This document shows, in pieces, positions 9,064-17,131 of a stretch of 34,884 bases of DNA. The number at the start of each line of letters is the position of its first letter. Within the stretch, counting starts at the first letter, position 1. Both the position numbers and the translations under genes were made by a program. Origin of the DNA: Caulobacteraceae bacterium. GTDB lineage: Bacteria > Pseudomonadota > Alphaproteobacteria > Caulobacterales > Caulobacteraceae. The stretch is from contig JAIYCQ010000033.1 of NCBI GenBank assembly GCA_027487945.1, positions 1 to 34,884 on the forward strand. The letters run 5' to 3'. The notes below the pieces were generated by a model. The model was not told the origin of the DNA. It worked only from the letters and a program-made list of their open reading frames with translations, and ran no database searches.

Positions 9064-10974
9064 ATGCCCGACCCTACGCCGTTGCTCGACAAGGTTCTGT
9101 CGCCCGCTGACACCCGCGGCCTGTCCATCGCCGAGCTGAAGCAGCTGGCGCAGGAGGTGCGGGCCGAGACCATCGAGTCGGTTTCCGTCACCGGCGGTCA
9201 CCTGGGTGCGGGTCTGGGCGTGGTCGAACTGACCGTCGCGCTGCACCATGTGTTCGAGACGCCCCGGGACATCCTGATCTGGGATGTCGGCCACCAGGCC
9301 TATCCGCACAAGATCCTGACCGGCCGCCGCGACCGCATGAAGACCCTGCGCCAGGGCGGCGGCCTGTCCGGCTTCACCAAGCGGGCCGAGAGCGAGTACG
9401 ACCCGTTCGGCGCGGCCCACGCGGCCACCTCCATCTCGGCGGCCCTCGGCTTCGCGGCCGCCCGCAACGCCAAGGGTGACAACAACAAGGTCATCGCCGT
9501 CATCGGCGACGGCTCGATGAGCGCGGGCATGGCCTATGAGGCCATGAACAACGCCGAGGCGCACAAGCAACTGATCGTGGTGCTCAACGACAACGACATG
9601 TCGATCGCCCCGCCGGTCGGCAGCATGAGCGCCTATCTGGCGCGCGTGGTGTCCGGCGGCGGCTACCAGTCGCTGCGTAACCTCGGCAAGAAGGTCGCGC
9701 ATGCCCTGCCCAAGCCGCTTCAGGAAGCGGCCCGCAAGGCCGAGGAGTACACCCGGGGGATGGTCACCGGCGGCACCTTCTTCGAGGAGCTGGGCTTCCA
9801 CTACATCGGCCCGATCGACGGCCATGACCTGGACGCGCTGGTCCCGGTCCTGAAGAACGCCCGCGAGATCAACCGGCCGGTGCTGGTCCATGTCGTGACG
9901 CAGAAGGGCAAGGGCTACGCGCCCGCCGAGAACGCGGCGGACAAGTATCACGGGGTGGTCAAGTTCAACGTCGTCACGGGCGAGCAGGCCAAGGCCGCCG
10001 CCGGGCCTCCCAGCTACACCAAGGTCTTCGCCCAGGCGCTGGTCAAGGCGGCGGAGAAGGACGACCGCATCGTGGCCATCACCGCCGCCATGCCCTCCGG
10101 GACCGGTCTCGACGTCTTCGAAAAGGCCTTTCCGGCGCGCACCTTCGACGTCGGCATCGCCGAACAGCATGCCGTGACCTTCGCCGCCGGCCTCGCCGCT
10201 GACGGCATGAAGCCGTTCTGCGCCATCTATTCGACCTTCCTGCAGCGCGGTTACGACCAGGTGGTGCACGACGTCGCCATCCAGCGCCTGCCGGTCCGCT
10301 TCGCCATGGACCGCGCGGGTCTGGTCGGCGCCGATGGTCCGACCCACGCCGGCAGCTTCGATGTCGGCTTCATGGGCGCACTGCCGGGCATGATCCTGAT
10401 GGCCGCCGCCGACGAGGTCGAACTGGCCCGGATGGTGGCCACCGCCGCCGAGATCGATGACCGCCCCAGCGCCTTCCGCTATCCGCGCGGCGAGGGGCTC
10501 GGCCTTGAGATGCCTGCGGTCAACGAACCGCTGGAGATCGGCAAGGGCCGCATCGTCCGCGAAGGGACCAGCGTCGCCATCATCTCCTTCGGAACGCGTC
10601 TCGGCGAAAGCCTGAAGGCCGCTGACCTGCTGGCCGCCCGGGGCCTGTCGGCCACCGTCGCCGACGCCCGCTTCGCCAAGCCGCTGGATATCGACCTGAT
10701 CCTGCGCCTCGCGCGCGAGCATGAGGCGATCGTGACGGTGGAGGAGGGCGCCATGGGCGGTTTCGGCGCCTTCGTGCTGCAGGCCCTGGCCGAGCACGGC
10801 GCGTTTGATCGCGGCCTGAAGATCCGCACCCTGGTCCTGCCGGACGTCTTCCAGGACCAGGACAAGCCGGACGTCATGTACGCCCAGGCCGGACTGGACG
10901 CGGACGGCATCGTCGCCGGCGCCCTCTCGGCCCTGGGTCTGGACAATGTCAGCACCGCGGGGCGGCGCGCCTAG
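9064..10974 (+). CDS. dxs: 1-Deoxy-D-xylulose-5-phosphate synthase
   Basis: A thiamine-diphosphate enzyme of 636 residues, full length for the family, that condenses pyruvate and glyceraldehyde 3-phosphate as the first committed step of the MEP isoprenoid pathway. Visible landmarks are [20 protein letters not shown], the [14 protein letters not shown] loop, the ThDP/Mg site [18 protein letters not shown], the transketolase-type catalytic Glu in [15 protein letters not shown], and a C-terminal transketolase-C domain from about residue 500. The ATG follows ispA by 41 bp. The stop shares a CTAG with the convergent lipoprotein gene. Confidence 0.97.
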   Translation: MPDPTPLLDKVLSPADTRGLSIAELKQLAQEVRAETIESVSVTGGHLGAGLGVVELTVALHHVFETPRDILIWDVGHQAYPHKILTGRRDRMKTLRQGGGLSGFTKRAESEYDPFGAAHAATSISAALGFAAARNAKGDNNKVIAVIGDGSMSAGMAYEAMNNAEAHKQLIVVLNDNDMSIAPPVGSMSAYLARVVSGGGYQSLRNLGKKVAHALPKPLQEAARKAEEYTRGMVTGGTFFEELGFHYIGPIDGHDLDALVPVLKNAREINRPVLVHVVTQKGKGYAPAENAADKYHGVVKFNVVTGEQAKAAAGPPSYTKVFAQALVKAAEKDDRIVAITAAMPSGTGLDVFEKAFPARTFDVGIAEQHAVTFAAGLAADGMKPFCAIYSTFLQRGYDQVVHDVAIQRLPVRFAMDRAGLVGADGPTHAGSFDVGFMGALPGMILMAAADEVELARMVATAAEIDDRPSAFRYPRGEGLGLEMPAVNEPLEIGKGRIVREGTSVAIISFGTRLGESLKAADLLAARGLSATVADARFAKPLDIDLILRLAREHEAIVTVEEGAMGGFGAFVLQALAEHGAFDRGLKIRTLVLPDVFQDQDKPDVMYAQAGLDADGIVAGALSALGLDNVSTAGRRA

Positions 10975-11444
10975 GTCTGCCGGCCGCATGCCTTGAAGAA
11001 GCGCTTCACGGCGGCCCGTTCGCTGCCCCGAGCGTCGATCGGAACAGTGCGTCCGCGATCGACGAGCGCAAGGTCGCCGGTGCGCCGAAACCGCGCCATG
11101 GGGCGGGCGTCGAGCGGTGTGCCGACTTCAAGCCCATGACCGGCGACCGGAGAGGCGACCGTCTCGCCGTCCAGGCTGGCCGAGGTCCGGCCCGACATCA
11201 GGATCAGTCCCGCTTCGCTGGACCCGCCCGGCAGTGAGATCCGCGCACGACCCGCGCCGGCGTCGCAGGTCATCATCAGCACGACATTGTCGGAGAACGG
11301 GGCCCCGTAGGCCAGCTTCGGGCCCTCGCTCTCGAGGTTCTGGTAGGACCAGGCGAAGCCATCCTCCAGGGCGACGCGCTGGCTGACGCAGCTGCCGAGC
11401 GCGAGCGCTGCGATGAGTCCGGCCAGGGGCAGAATGCGAAGCAT
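10971..11444 (-). CDS. Small predicted lipoprotein following flgH
   Basis: A 157-residue protein with a lipoprotein signal peptide: [19 protein letters not shown], with the lipobox LGSC placing the lipidated Cys at about residue 19. The mature part is beta-rich ([51 protein letters not shown]) and I do not recognise the family. The start at 11444 has GAAGGGAG six bases upstream, but both sites sit inside a long hairpin. The gene is the last of the minus-strand flgF-flgG-flgA-flgH run, 56 bp after flgH, and its stop is shared base-for-base with dxs. A link to the flagellar basal body is suggested only by position. Confidence 0.75.
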   Translation of the reverse strand: MLRILPLAGLIAALALGSCVSQRVALEDGFAWSYQNLESEGPKLAYGAPFSDNVVLMMTCDAGAGRARISLPGGSSEAGLILMSGRTSASLDGETVASPVAGHGLEVGTPLDARPMARFRRTGDLALVDRGRTVPIDARGSERAAVKRFFKACGRQT

Positions 11445-11478
11445 GGCGCGCTCCCTTCGGGGAGTGAACGCGCCATGC
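11441..11478 (-). promoter_or_regulatory. Stem-loop burying the start codon and ribosome-binding site of the lipoprotein gene
   Basis: Ten perfect outer pairs (11441-11450 with 11469-11478) and five inner pairs (CTCCC 11451-11455 with GGGAG 11460-11464) close on a 4-nt loop, TTCG on the plus strand and CGAA in the transcript. On the transcribed minus strand the ATG (11444-11442) lies in the outer stem and the GGGAG in the inner stem. It begins 22 bp after the flgH stop, so it could end flgH transcription or gate lipoprotein translation. No clear U tract follows. Confidence 0.6.
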
Positions 11479-11500
11479 CGGGCCAAGGTTCAGACGCGGG

Positions 11501-12226
11501 TCAGAACGGCGAGAAGGCTTCGACCAGCCCCTGGCCTGCCGGGGTCTTCTGGGCCCGGCTGATGTCGCCGCGGCCGCCGTAGGCGATGCGGGCCTCGGCG
11601 ATCTGGGTGTGGCGGATGGTGTTGGCCGCCGAGATGTCCTCGGGCCGCACGATGCCCGACACCGTCAGCCGCCGCAGCTCGCCGTTGGTCATGACCTCCT
11701 GGGTGCCCTGGATGATCATGTTGCCGTTGGGCAGCACGCCGGTGACGACCGCGGCGATGGTCAGGCTGATCTTCTCGGACCGGGTGACCGCGCCGGCGCC
11801 GGCCTTGCTGCTGGTGGAGCCGGTCTCGATGGCGGCCGCTGGATCAAACCCGCCCGGCAGCATCTTCCCCAGCGAGCTTTCCAGCCCGAACAGATGCGGG
11901 AAACCCATGGTCTGGCCGGTGGTGCGCGAGGTCGTGGTCGTGTTCTGGGTGCGGGCGGAGTCGTCGATGTCGATCTGCACGGTGAGGATGTCGCCGACGC
12001 GGGCGGCGCGCTGGTCGCCGAAGAAGGTGCGGGCCCCGACCTTCCAGAGGGAGTTGGCGTTGGCGGGCTGCGGCGGCTGGGCCATCGGCAGAATGACCTG
12101 CTCCTGCGGGATCAGGGCCGCGGGATAGCCGACCGGAGTGAGCTGCGGGCCACGCACCGTTTCCTGGACCGTGGAGCAGGCGGCGAGCGGGGCGAGGGCG
12201 ATGACGGCGAGGGCGGCGAGACGCAT
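11501..12226 (-). CDS. flgH: Flagellar L-ring protein FlgH
   Basis: An outer-membrane lipoprotein of 241 residues that forms the L-ring bushing of the flagellar basal body. The signal peptide ends in the lipobox LAAC (Cys17). Family blocks are NSLWKVGARTFFGDQRAARVGDILTV, the Ser/Thr-rich NTTTTSRTTGQ segment, VTGVLPNGNMIIQGTQEV, SGIVRPEDISAANTI and IAEARIAYGGRGDIS. It follows flgA by 12 bp, with AAGGA before the ATG. The position matches the Caulobacter flgF-flgG-flgA-flgH order. Confidence 0.97.
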   Translation of the reverse strand: MRLAALAVIALAPLAACSTVQETVRGPQLTPVGYPAALIPQEQVILPMAQPPQPANANSLWKVGARTFFGDQRAARVGDILTVQIDIDDSARTQNTTTTSRTTGQTMGFPHLFGLESSLGKMLPGGFDPAAAIETGSTSSKAGAGAVTRSEKISLTIAAVVTGVLPNGNMIIQGTQEVMTNGELRRLTVSGIVRPEDISAANTIRHTQIAEARIAYGGRGDISRAQKTPAGQGLVEAFSPF

Positions 12227-12238
12227 GGGAACGATCCT

Positions 12239-12976
12239 TTAGCGGGCTGCGTACTGGGCAGATCCGGCGGCCTTCAGCCGCTGCGCCTCGGGGCCGGTGA
12301 CGGCCTGGCCTGGCGCGGTCGCGACCGCCTCGATGAGCTTCTTCGAGACGGGATTCTGAACATTGAACGTCTGGCCGACGGCAGCGGCCGACATCGCCTT
12401 GCCCTGCAGGGAAAGGGTGATCCCGCCGCTGGACCAGGTGATCTGCACCATCTCGCCGGCCTTGATGACCTGCTGGGCGGTGACGTCGCGCAGGGAGACG
12501 GTCGCCCCCTCGCGCAGCGGCCTGCGGGCGGCCATGCCGATGACGGCGTCGGCGTCGCGCGGCGCGTCCGCAGGCGCCCCGGCCGCCTTGGCCCAGACCA
12601 TGTCCTGCGGCTGGATGATCTCGCCGGCGTTCACGCTGCGGGCCCAGGCGAGGACCTCGACATTGCCCCGTCCGGCGGGGGCGGTCGCCGCCGCCGCGCC
12701 GCCGCGGACCACGATCCGGCGCAGGCCGTTGGGGTTGCTCCAGTCGAGACCCGCGCGGCGGGCCATCGCCTGGACCGCCCCGGCGTCGAGCACGACGGTC
12801 GGGCCGGTGCGCGTGGCGACCAGCATCTCGGCCGCGCCGCCAGCGCCGTCGAAGAGGTCGCCCAGCGTGACGCGGCCGTCGGCATCGGCGACATCGGCCT
12901 TCAGGCTGACCGGACCGGCGAGCGCCGGCGAGGCGGCCAGAGTGGCTGCGAGCGCCAGGAGGAGGGCGGCCCGCAT
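12239..12976 (-). CDS. flgA: FlgA, P-ring assembly chaperone
   Basis: A periplasmic chaperone of 245 residues needed to assemble the P-ring. It has a cleavable signal peptide (MRAALLLALAATLAASPALA) and the SAF-like domain at the C-terminal half: NAGEIIQPQDMVWAKA, MAARRPLREGATVSLRDV, VIKAGEMVQITWSSGGITLS and KAMSAAAVGQTFNVQNPVSKK. The ATG at 12976 is preferred over a TTG one codon upstream. It starts 4 bp after the flgG stop, so translation is probably coupled. The flgI gene for the P-ring itself is not in the window. Confidence 0.94.
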   Translation of the reverse strand: MRAALLLALAATLAASPALAGPVSLKADVADADGRVTLGDLFDGAGGAAEMLVATRTGPTVVLDAGAVQAMARRAGLDWSNPNGLRRIVVRGGAAAATAPAGRGNVEVLAWARSVNAGEIIQPQDMVWAKAAGAPADAPRDADAVIGMAARRPLREGATVSLRDVTAQQVIKAGEMVQITWSSGGITLSLQGKAMSAAAVGQTFNVQNPVSKKLIEAVATAPGQAVTGPEAQRLKAAGSAQYAAR

Positions 12977-12980
12977 CAAT

Positions 12981-13769
12981 CTAGGCCTTAACCTGGTTGG
13001 CGGCCTGCAGCATCTCGTCGGCGGTGCTGATCACCTTGGAGTTCATCTCATAGGCGCGCTGGGCGACGATCAGGGCGGTGATCTCGCTGACGGCGTCGAC
13101 GTTGGAGGCTTCGATGTAGCCCTGCATGATCTGGCCGAAACCGACCGAGCCCGGCGTGCCGGTGGTGGCGGGGCCCGAGGCGCCGCTTTCCATGAAGAGG
13201 TTGTCGCCGATGGCCTCCAGGCCGGCCTCGTTGACGAAGGCGGCCAGTTCGAGCGTGCCCGCGACTTCCGGGGTCGGGGAGTCTGCCTTGACCACCTGGA
13301 CCTGGCCGGTCTTGGAGATCGAGACGTCGACGGCGTCCTGCGGGATCGTGATGGAGGGCTGGATCTGGTAGCCGTCGTCGGTGACCAGCTGGCCCTGGTC
13401 GTTCACCGACAGGTTGCCGGCGCGCGTGTAGGCGGTCTCGCCCGACGGCATCAGCACCTGCAGGAAGCCCCGGCCTTCGATGGCGAGGTCGTAGCGGTTG
13501 CTGGTCGGCGTCAGGTTGCCCTGGGTGGTGATGCGGTAGGTGCTGCCCGCCTTCACGCCGCCGCCGATCTGCACGCCGGTCGGCACCACCGTGCCCTGGT
13601 CGGATGACTGGGCGCCGGCCCGCTCGACGGTCTGGTAGAGCAGGTCCTGGAATTCGGCCCGCTGCCGCTTGAAGCCAACCGTGTTCATGTTGGCGATGTT
13701 GTTCGAGATGACCTCGACGTTCAGCTGCTGGGCCGACATGCCCGTAGCCGCGGTGCGTAGCGCCTGCAT
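12981..13769 (-). CDS. flgG: Flagellar distal rod protein FlgG
   Basis: A 262-residue axial protein forming the distal rod. The N-terminal rod motif MQALRTAATGMSAQQLNVEVISNNIANMNT and the C-terminal coiled segment ALIVAQRAYEMNSKVIST are diagnostic of flagellar rod/hook proteins. The central domain carries GRGFLQVLMPSGETAYTRAGNLSVNDQGQLVT. Length equals the family standard. It lies 16 bp after flgF and 4 bp before flgA in a sigma-54-type operon. Confidence 0.98.
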   Translation of the reverse strand: MQALRTAATGMSAQQLNVEVISNNIANMNTVGFKRQRAEFQDLLYQTVERAGAQSSDQGTVVPTGVQIGGGVKAGSTYRITTQGNLTPTSNRYDLAIEGRGFLQVLMPSGETAYTRAGNLSVNDQGQLVTDDGYQIQPSITIPQDAVDVSISKTGQVQVVKADSPTPEVAGTLELAAFVNEAGLEAIGDNLFMESGASGPATTGTPGSVGFGQIMQGYIEASNVDAVSEITALIVAQRAYEMNSKVISTADEMLQAANQVKA

Positions 13770-13785
13770 CGGTTCCTAAGCTCCC

Positions 13786-14520
13786 TTACGCGACCCGCCC
13801 GAGCCGCTCGACCGAGCGGCGGGACAGTTCGGAAGATCCTTCAATGGTGCGGACCATGCTTTCGTAGGCCCGGCTGACCTCGATCATCCGGGTGATCTGC
13901 ATGATCGGATTGACGTTGCTGCCCTCCAGCATCCCCTGCCGCACGTTGGCGGCGGTGGAGACCTGGGGTTCGACGTTGGAGGTGTTGCGCAGAAGGTTGT
14001 CGCCGTCCTTTGCCAGGCTGGACAGGTCGTCGAAGGCGAAGATGTCGATCTTGCCGATCTGCTCGCCGTTCTGGCTGACGACGCCGTCGGCCGAGATGGA
14101 GACGTCGCCTTCTTCCGGGTTGACCGTGATCTCGCCGCCGGCGCCCAGCACCGGATCGCCGGCCTGGGTGGTCAGGCGGCCGTCGGCGCCCAGGGTGAAT
14201 CGGCCGTCACGGGTGAACCGCTCGCCGGCGTCCGTCTCGACCTTGAAGAAGCCCTGTCCCTCGATGGCAAGGTCGAAGGCGCCGCCGGTGCGGCGCAGGG
14301 CGCCCTGCGAGAAGTCGCGAATGACCCCGTCGTCGATCACGAACTTCAGCGACTTCGGTCCGTCGAGCATCCGGGCGCCGTCTGCCGGGTCGGTCCTGAC
14401 CATCGCCATCTCGACCTTGAACCCTGTCGTGTCGGCGTTGGCGATGTTGTTGGCGATGATGTCCATCTCGCGCCGCAGCGTCATCTGGCGCGACAGGGCG
14501 ACGTACATCGTGTTGTCCAT
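13786..14520 (-). CDS. flgF: Flagellar proximal rod protein FlgF
   Basis: A 244-residue rod protein paralogous to FlgG. It has the N-terminal rod motif (ALSRQMTLRREMDIIANNIANADTTGFK), a central EGQGFFKVETDAGERFTRDGRF segment and the C-terminal MIEVSRAYESMVRTIE helix. The ATG at 14520 is chosen for its strong GAGGAGG 7 nt upstream; the frame extends upstream without a better start. It is the first gene of the flgF-G-A-H run, 51 bp from a clear sigma-54 promoter element. Confidence 0.97.
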   Translation of the reverse strand: MDNTMYVALSRQMTLRREMDIIANNIANADTTGFKVEMAMVRTDPADGARMLDGPKSLKFVIDDGVIRDFSQGALRRTGGAFDLAIEGQGFFKVETDAGERFTRDGRFTLGADGRLTTQAGDPVLGAGGEITVNPEEGDVSISADGVVSQNGEQIGKIDIFAFDDLSSLAKDGDNLLRNTSNVEPQVSTAANVRQGMLEGSNVNPIMQITRMIEVSRAYESMVRTIEGSSELSRRSVERLGRVA

Positions 14521-14570
14521 GGCGGGCCTCCTCTGCTGCAGCGACGACGGCGGTTGCGTCACAGCGAGCG

Positions 14571-14587
14571 ATGCAAGGTCCGGGCCA
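14571..14587 (-). promoter_or_regulatory. Sigma-54 promoter of the flgF operon
   Basis: The minus strand reads TGGCCCGGACCTTGCAT, matching the -24/-12 consensus TGGCAC-N5-TTGCA with the invariant GG and GC ten bases apart. Transcription would begin near 14560, giving a leader of about 40 nt. Sigma-54 with FlbD drives flgF in Caulobacter (established). Confidence 0.85.
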
Positions 14588-14726
14588 GCCGAAAAGGCCA
14601 ATGAATTCAGCAAATAAGACGGTTAACGCCGACCGCCCGGTCAAAGCTGCCGGGGTCGATCCTGCTCGGACGCATGCGGTCGGCGATCCTTGGGGCCGGG
14701 CTCCGACGTCCGCAGCGAAGTTGCGG

Positions 14727-14736
14727 CAAGGCCTTG
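14727..14736. promoter_or_regulatory. Palindrome, possible enhancer-type site
   Basis: CAAGGCCTTG is a perfect 10-bp palindrome about 165 bp upstream of the predicted flgF transcription start, a plausible distance for a FlbD/NtrC-type enhancer. It does not clearly match a known consensus. Confidence 0.2.
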
Positions 14737-14841
14737 TTCCATAAGGTTTTCCTGCGCTGGAGCGCGGTCCGCGCGGCGGCCGTCGCGGGCGGTCCGGTGA
14801 CAGCCGATCGGGCGAGGGGCGGATCGCCGCACCCCGCCGCG

Positions 14842-14870
14842 TTAACCACGTTTGGAACCGATCCTTAACC
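14842..14870 (+). promoter_or_regulatory. Paired TTAACC half-sites upstream of fliL (CtrA-like)
   Basis: TTAACC occurs at 14842-14847 and 14865-14870, start-to-start 23 bp, about two helical turns apart. It is the downstream half of the CtrA recognition sequence and lies 48-76 bp before the fliL start. The spacing is not the canonical N7. Confidence 0.45.
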
Positions 14871-14917
14871 AACGTGAACGCATGAGTGAGGGGTACAGAT
14901 TCCAAGGAGTCGCGCGC

Positions 14918-15529
14918 GTGGCCGCAGACAAGGGCAAAGAGGGCGATGAGGCGGCCGACGCCGAAGCGCCCGAGGGCGCGGACGGCGAGGCGCCCGCCAA
15001 GAAAAAGCTGCCGCTGAAGCTGGTGATCATCGCCGGCGTCGCGGCGGTTCTCGTGCTGGGCGGCGGCGGGGCCGGCGCCTTTTTCCTGCTGAAGCCCAAG
15101 CCCGAAGCGGCCGGCGAACACGGGGCGAAGCCCGAGAAGAAGCCCAAGAAGCCCAAGAAGGATTCCCACGGCGCGCCCAAGGCGGGCGAGGCCGGCGCCG
15201 CCGTGGTGCGCGAGGGGCCTGACGGGGTCGTGTTCTACACGATGCCCGACATCGTCGTGAACATGCAGACCGCTGACGGTCGTCCGACCTTCCTGAAGCT
15301 GAAGCTGACCTTCGAGCTGGCCGACGAAGAGGCGGTCGAGGTGCTGAACCCGAACATGCCGCGCATGCAGGACATGTTTCAGACCTTCCTGCGCGAGCTG
15401 CGCCCGGAAGACCTGACCGGCAGCCAGGGCAGCTACCAGCTTCGTCTCGAGATCCTGCGCCGTGTGAACCTGGTCGTCGCCCCCACCAAGGTGAAGGCCG
15501 TCCTGATCGAGGAGATGCTGATCAACTAG
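14918..15529 (+). CDS. fliL: Flagellar basal body-associated protein FliL
   Basis: A 203-residue single-pass inner-membrane protein that surrounds the stator units and is needed for motility. The order is an acidic cytoplasmic N-terminus, a transmembrane segment at about residues 34-56 (LVIIAGVAAVLVLGGGG), a Lys/Pro-rich linker, then the periplasmic FliL domain (FYTMPDIVVNMQTADGRP ... KLTFELADEEAVEVL ... EILRRVNLVV). The start is the GTG at 14918, with AAGGAG 8 nt upstream. An ATG at 14882 is in frame but lacks such a site. It opens the operon with fliM, whose start is 31 bp after the stop. Confidence 0.95.
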   Translation: MAADKGKEGDEAADAEAPEGADGEAPAKKKLPLKLVIIAGVAAVLVLGGGGAGAFFLLKPKPEAAGEHGAKPEKKPKKPKKDSHGAPKAGEAGAAVVREGPDGVVFYTMPDIVVNMQTADGRPTFLKLKLTFELADEEAVEVLNPNMPRMQDMFQTFLRELRPEDLTGSQGSYQLRLEILRRVNLVVAPTKVKAVLIEEMLIN

Positions 15530-15560
15530 CGCCCGAAAGGGGGCTGGCGGCGCGTATGGC

Positions 15561-16667
15561 ATGACCCAGGACACCGACGACCAGGCGGCGATGGCCCAGT
15601 GGGCCCAGGAGAACGGCGAGGGCTCCTCGGCGAACGGCTCCCCCGACTGGGGGGATGGCGGGGCTGAAGGCCTGCTCGGCGCCGAGCGCATCCTGAACCA
15701 GGACGAGATCGACAGTCTTCTGGGTTTCGACCTCAGCGAGGACGACGCCGCCGATCGGAACGGCATCCGGGCGATCATCAACTCGGCGCTGGTGTCCTAC
15801 GAGCGTCTGCCGATGCTCGAGATCGTCTTCGACCGGCTGGTCCGGCTGATGACGACGAGTCTGCGGAACTTCACCAGCGACAACGTCGAGGTCAGCCTCG
15901 ACAACATCTCGTCGATCCGGTTCGGCGACTACCTCAACTCCATTCCGCTGCCGGCCATCCTGTCGGTTTTCCGGGCAGAGGAACTGGACAACTACGGCCT
16001 CCTGACCGTCGACTCCAACCTCATCTATTCGATCGTCGACGTGCTGCTCGGCGGTCGCCGCGGCACTGCGGCGATGCGGATCGAGGGGCGTCCCTACACC
16101 ACGATCGAGCGGGTGCTGGTCCAGCGCATGGTCGAGGTCGTGCTGCAGGACGCCCAGGCCGCGTTCGAGCCGCTGACGCCCGTCAGCTTCACACTTGATC
16201 GCCTCGAGACCAACCCGCGCTTCGCCGCCATCGCCCGGCCGGCCAACGCCGCCATCCTGGTCAAGCTTCGGATCGACATGGAAGACCGGGGCGGCCGCAT
16301 TGAGCTGCTGCTGCCCTATGCCACGCTCGAGCCGATCCGGAAGATGCTGCTGCAGCAGTTCATGGGTGAGAAGTTCGGCCGCGACAACATCTGGGAGGGC
16401 CACCTCGCCACGGAGCTGTGGACCACCCAGATGGAGGTTCGGGCCGTGCTCGACGAGCAGCAGGTCGGGCTGTCCAAGGTCCTGAACCTGAAGGTGGGCG
16501 ACACCATCACCCTCAATGCGACGCCCGACAGTCTTGTCGAGCTGCGGGCCGGCACCATCCCGCTGACCCGGGGCCGCATGGGGCGGCGGAATCATCATAT
16601 CGCCATCCGGTGTGAGGCCCCGCTTTCGCCAGCCGCGAAGAAGGCCGTCCAGAAGAGGCTGAAATGA
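15561..16667 (+). CDS. fliM: Flagellar motor switch protein FliM
   Basis: A C-ring switch protein of 368 residues. The CheY-P-binding motif LNQDEIDSLLGF is at residues 45-56, preceded by an acidic/Ser-Gly 44-residue extension that most FliM proteins lack. The middle CheC-like domain runs about 70-260 (EIVFDRLVRLMTTSLRNFT ... LLPYATLEPIRKMLLQQFMGE) and the C-terminal SpoA domain about 280-350 (VGLSKVLNLKVGDTITLN). No strong ribosome-binding site is seen before 15561; an ATG at 15591 would remove ten residues of the extension. The stop overlaps the next start (ATGA). fliN and fliG are not in the window. Confidence 0.96.
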   Translation: MTQDTDDQAAMAQWAQENGEGSSANGSPDWGDGGAEGLLGAERILNQDEIDSLLGFDLSEDDAADRNGIRAIINSALVSYERLPMLEIVFDRLVRLMTTSLRNFTSDNVEVSLDNISSIRFGDYLNSIPLPAILSVFRAEELDNYGLLTVDSNLIYSIVDVLLGGRRGTAAMRIEGRPYTTIERVLVQRMVEVVLQDAQAAFEPLTPVSFTLDRLETNPRFAAIARPANAAILVKLRIDMEDRGGRIELLLPYATLEPIRKMLLQQFMGEKFGRDNIWEGHLATELWTTQMEVRAVLDEQQVGLSKVLNLKVGDTITLNATPDSLVELRAGTIPLTRGRMGRRNHHIAIRCEAPLSPAAKKAVQKRLK

Positions 16668-17131
16668 GCGTCGCCGTCATCGGACTGAACCTGCTGCTGG
16701 TCGCCCTGCTCATCGCCGCCCTGGCGTTCGGCTGGCGGCTCGAGCGCCGCCTCAAGGCCCTGCGCGACAGCCACGAGGGCTTCGCCCGCGCCGTGGCCGA
16801 TCTCGACGCCGCCGCGGCCCGGGCCGAACAGGGGCTGGCCGACCTGCGCGCCGCCACCGACGAGGCCGCCGACAGCCTGGCGGGGCGGATCGAGACGGCC
16901 AGGGCCCTGGCCGCGCGTCTTGATCAGGGAGTTACCGCTTCCTCAACCAGGCTCGCCGAAGATGTCGAGCGGGTCGTCCAGCCGTCGCCCGCGCCCGCGC
17001 GCGAGCGGATGACGTTCACGCGACCCGAACCCGCTGTCACCCCGCGCTCGAAGGCGCGGGTCGACGATGACCTGTTCGACCCCGATCCCGAAGCCGGCCG
17101 GCTTCGCGCGATCTCTGGAGGCCGCCGATGA
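16664..17131 (+). CDS. pflI: PflI-like bitopic flagellar-positioning protein (DUF6468 type)
   Basis: A 155-residue protein with one N-terminal transmembrane helix (residues 5-24, IGLNLLLVALLIAALAFGW) and a cytoplasmic coiled coil rich in Ala, Arg and Glu to about residue 105. A short Pro/Arg tail follows. The position directly behind fliM matches Caulobacter crescentus CC_2060, named pflI, a bitopic protein required for polar flagellum placement (recalled literature, not checked here). Start and fliM stop overlap, and its own stop overlaps the next gene, so the three are translationally coupled. The symbol rests on position and architecture rather than alignment. Confidence 0.65.
   Translation: MSVAVIGLNLLLVALLIAALAFGWRLERRLKALRDSHEGFARAVADLDAAAARAEQGLADLRAATDEAADSLAGRIETARALAARLDQGVTASSTRLAEDVERVVQPSPAPARERMTFTRPEPAVTPRSKARVDDDLFDPDPEAGRLRAISGGRR

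Larger units (their letters stand above)
14521..14917. other. Divergent flgF/fliL regulatory region (397 bp, no gene)
   Basis: The longest gene-free stretch in the window. It carries a sigma-54 element for flgF, a TTAACC half-site in flgF orientation (14621-14626), a 10-bp palindrome at 14727-14736, and two TTAACC half-sites in fliL orientation. A short A/T-rich patch at 14600-14620 between the sigma-54 element and the upstream sites could be an IHF-type bend. No coding potential is evident. Confidence 0.7.

Noticed and set aside
8947..10989. 680-codon open frame antisense to dxs
   Set aside because: Shadow of a certain dxs gene; Asp/Gly/Val-rich translation without domains, usual in high-GC DNA.
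14207..15781. 524-codon minus-strand frame across the flgF/fliL gap
   Set aside because: Opposite to fliL and fliM and out of frame with flgF; no domain; GC-driven open frame.
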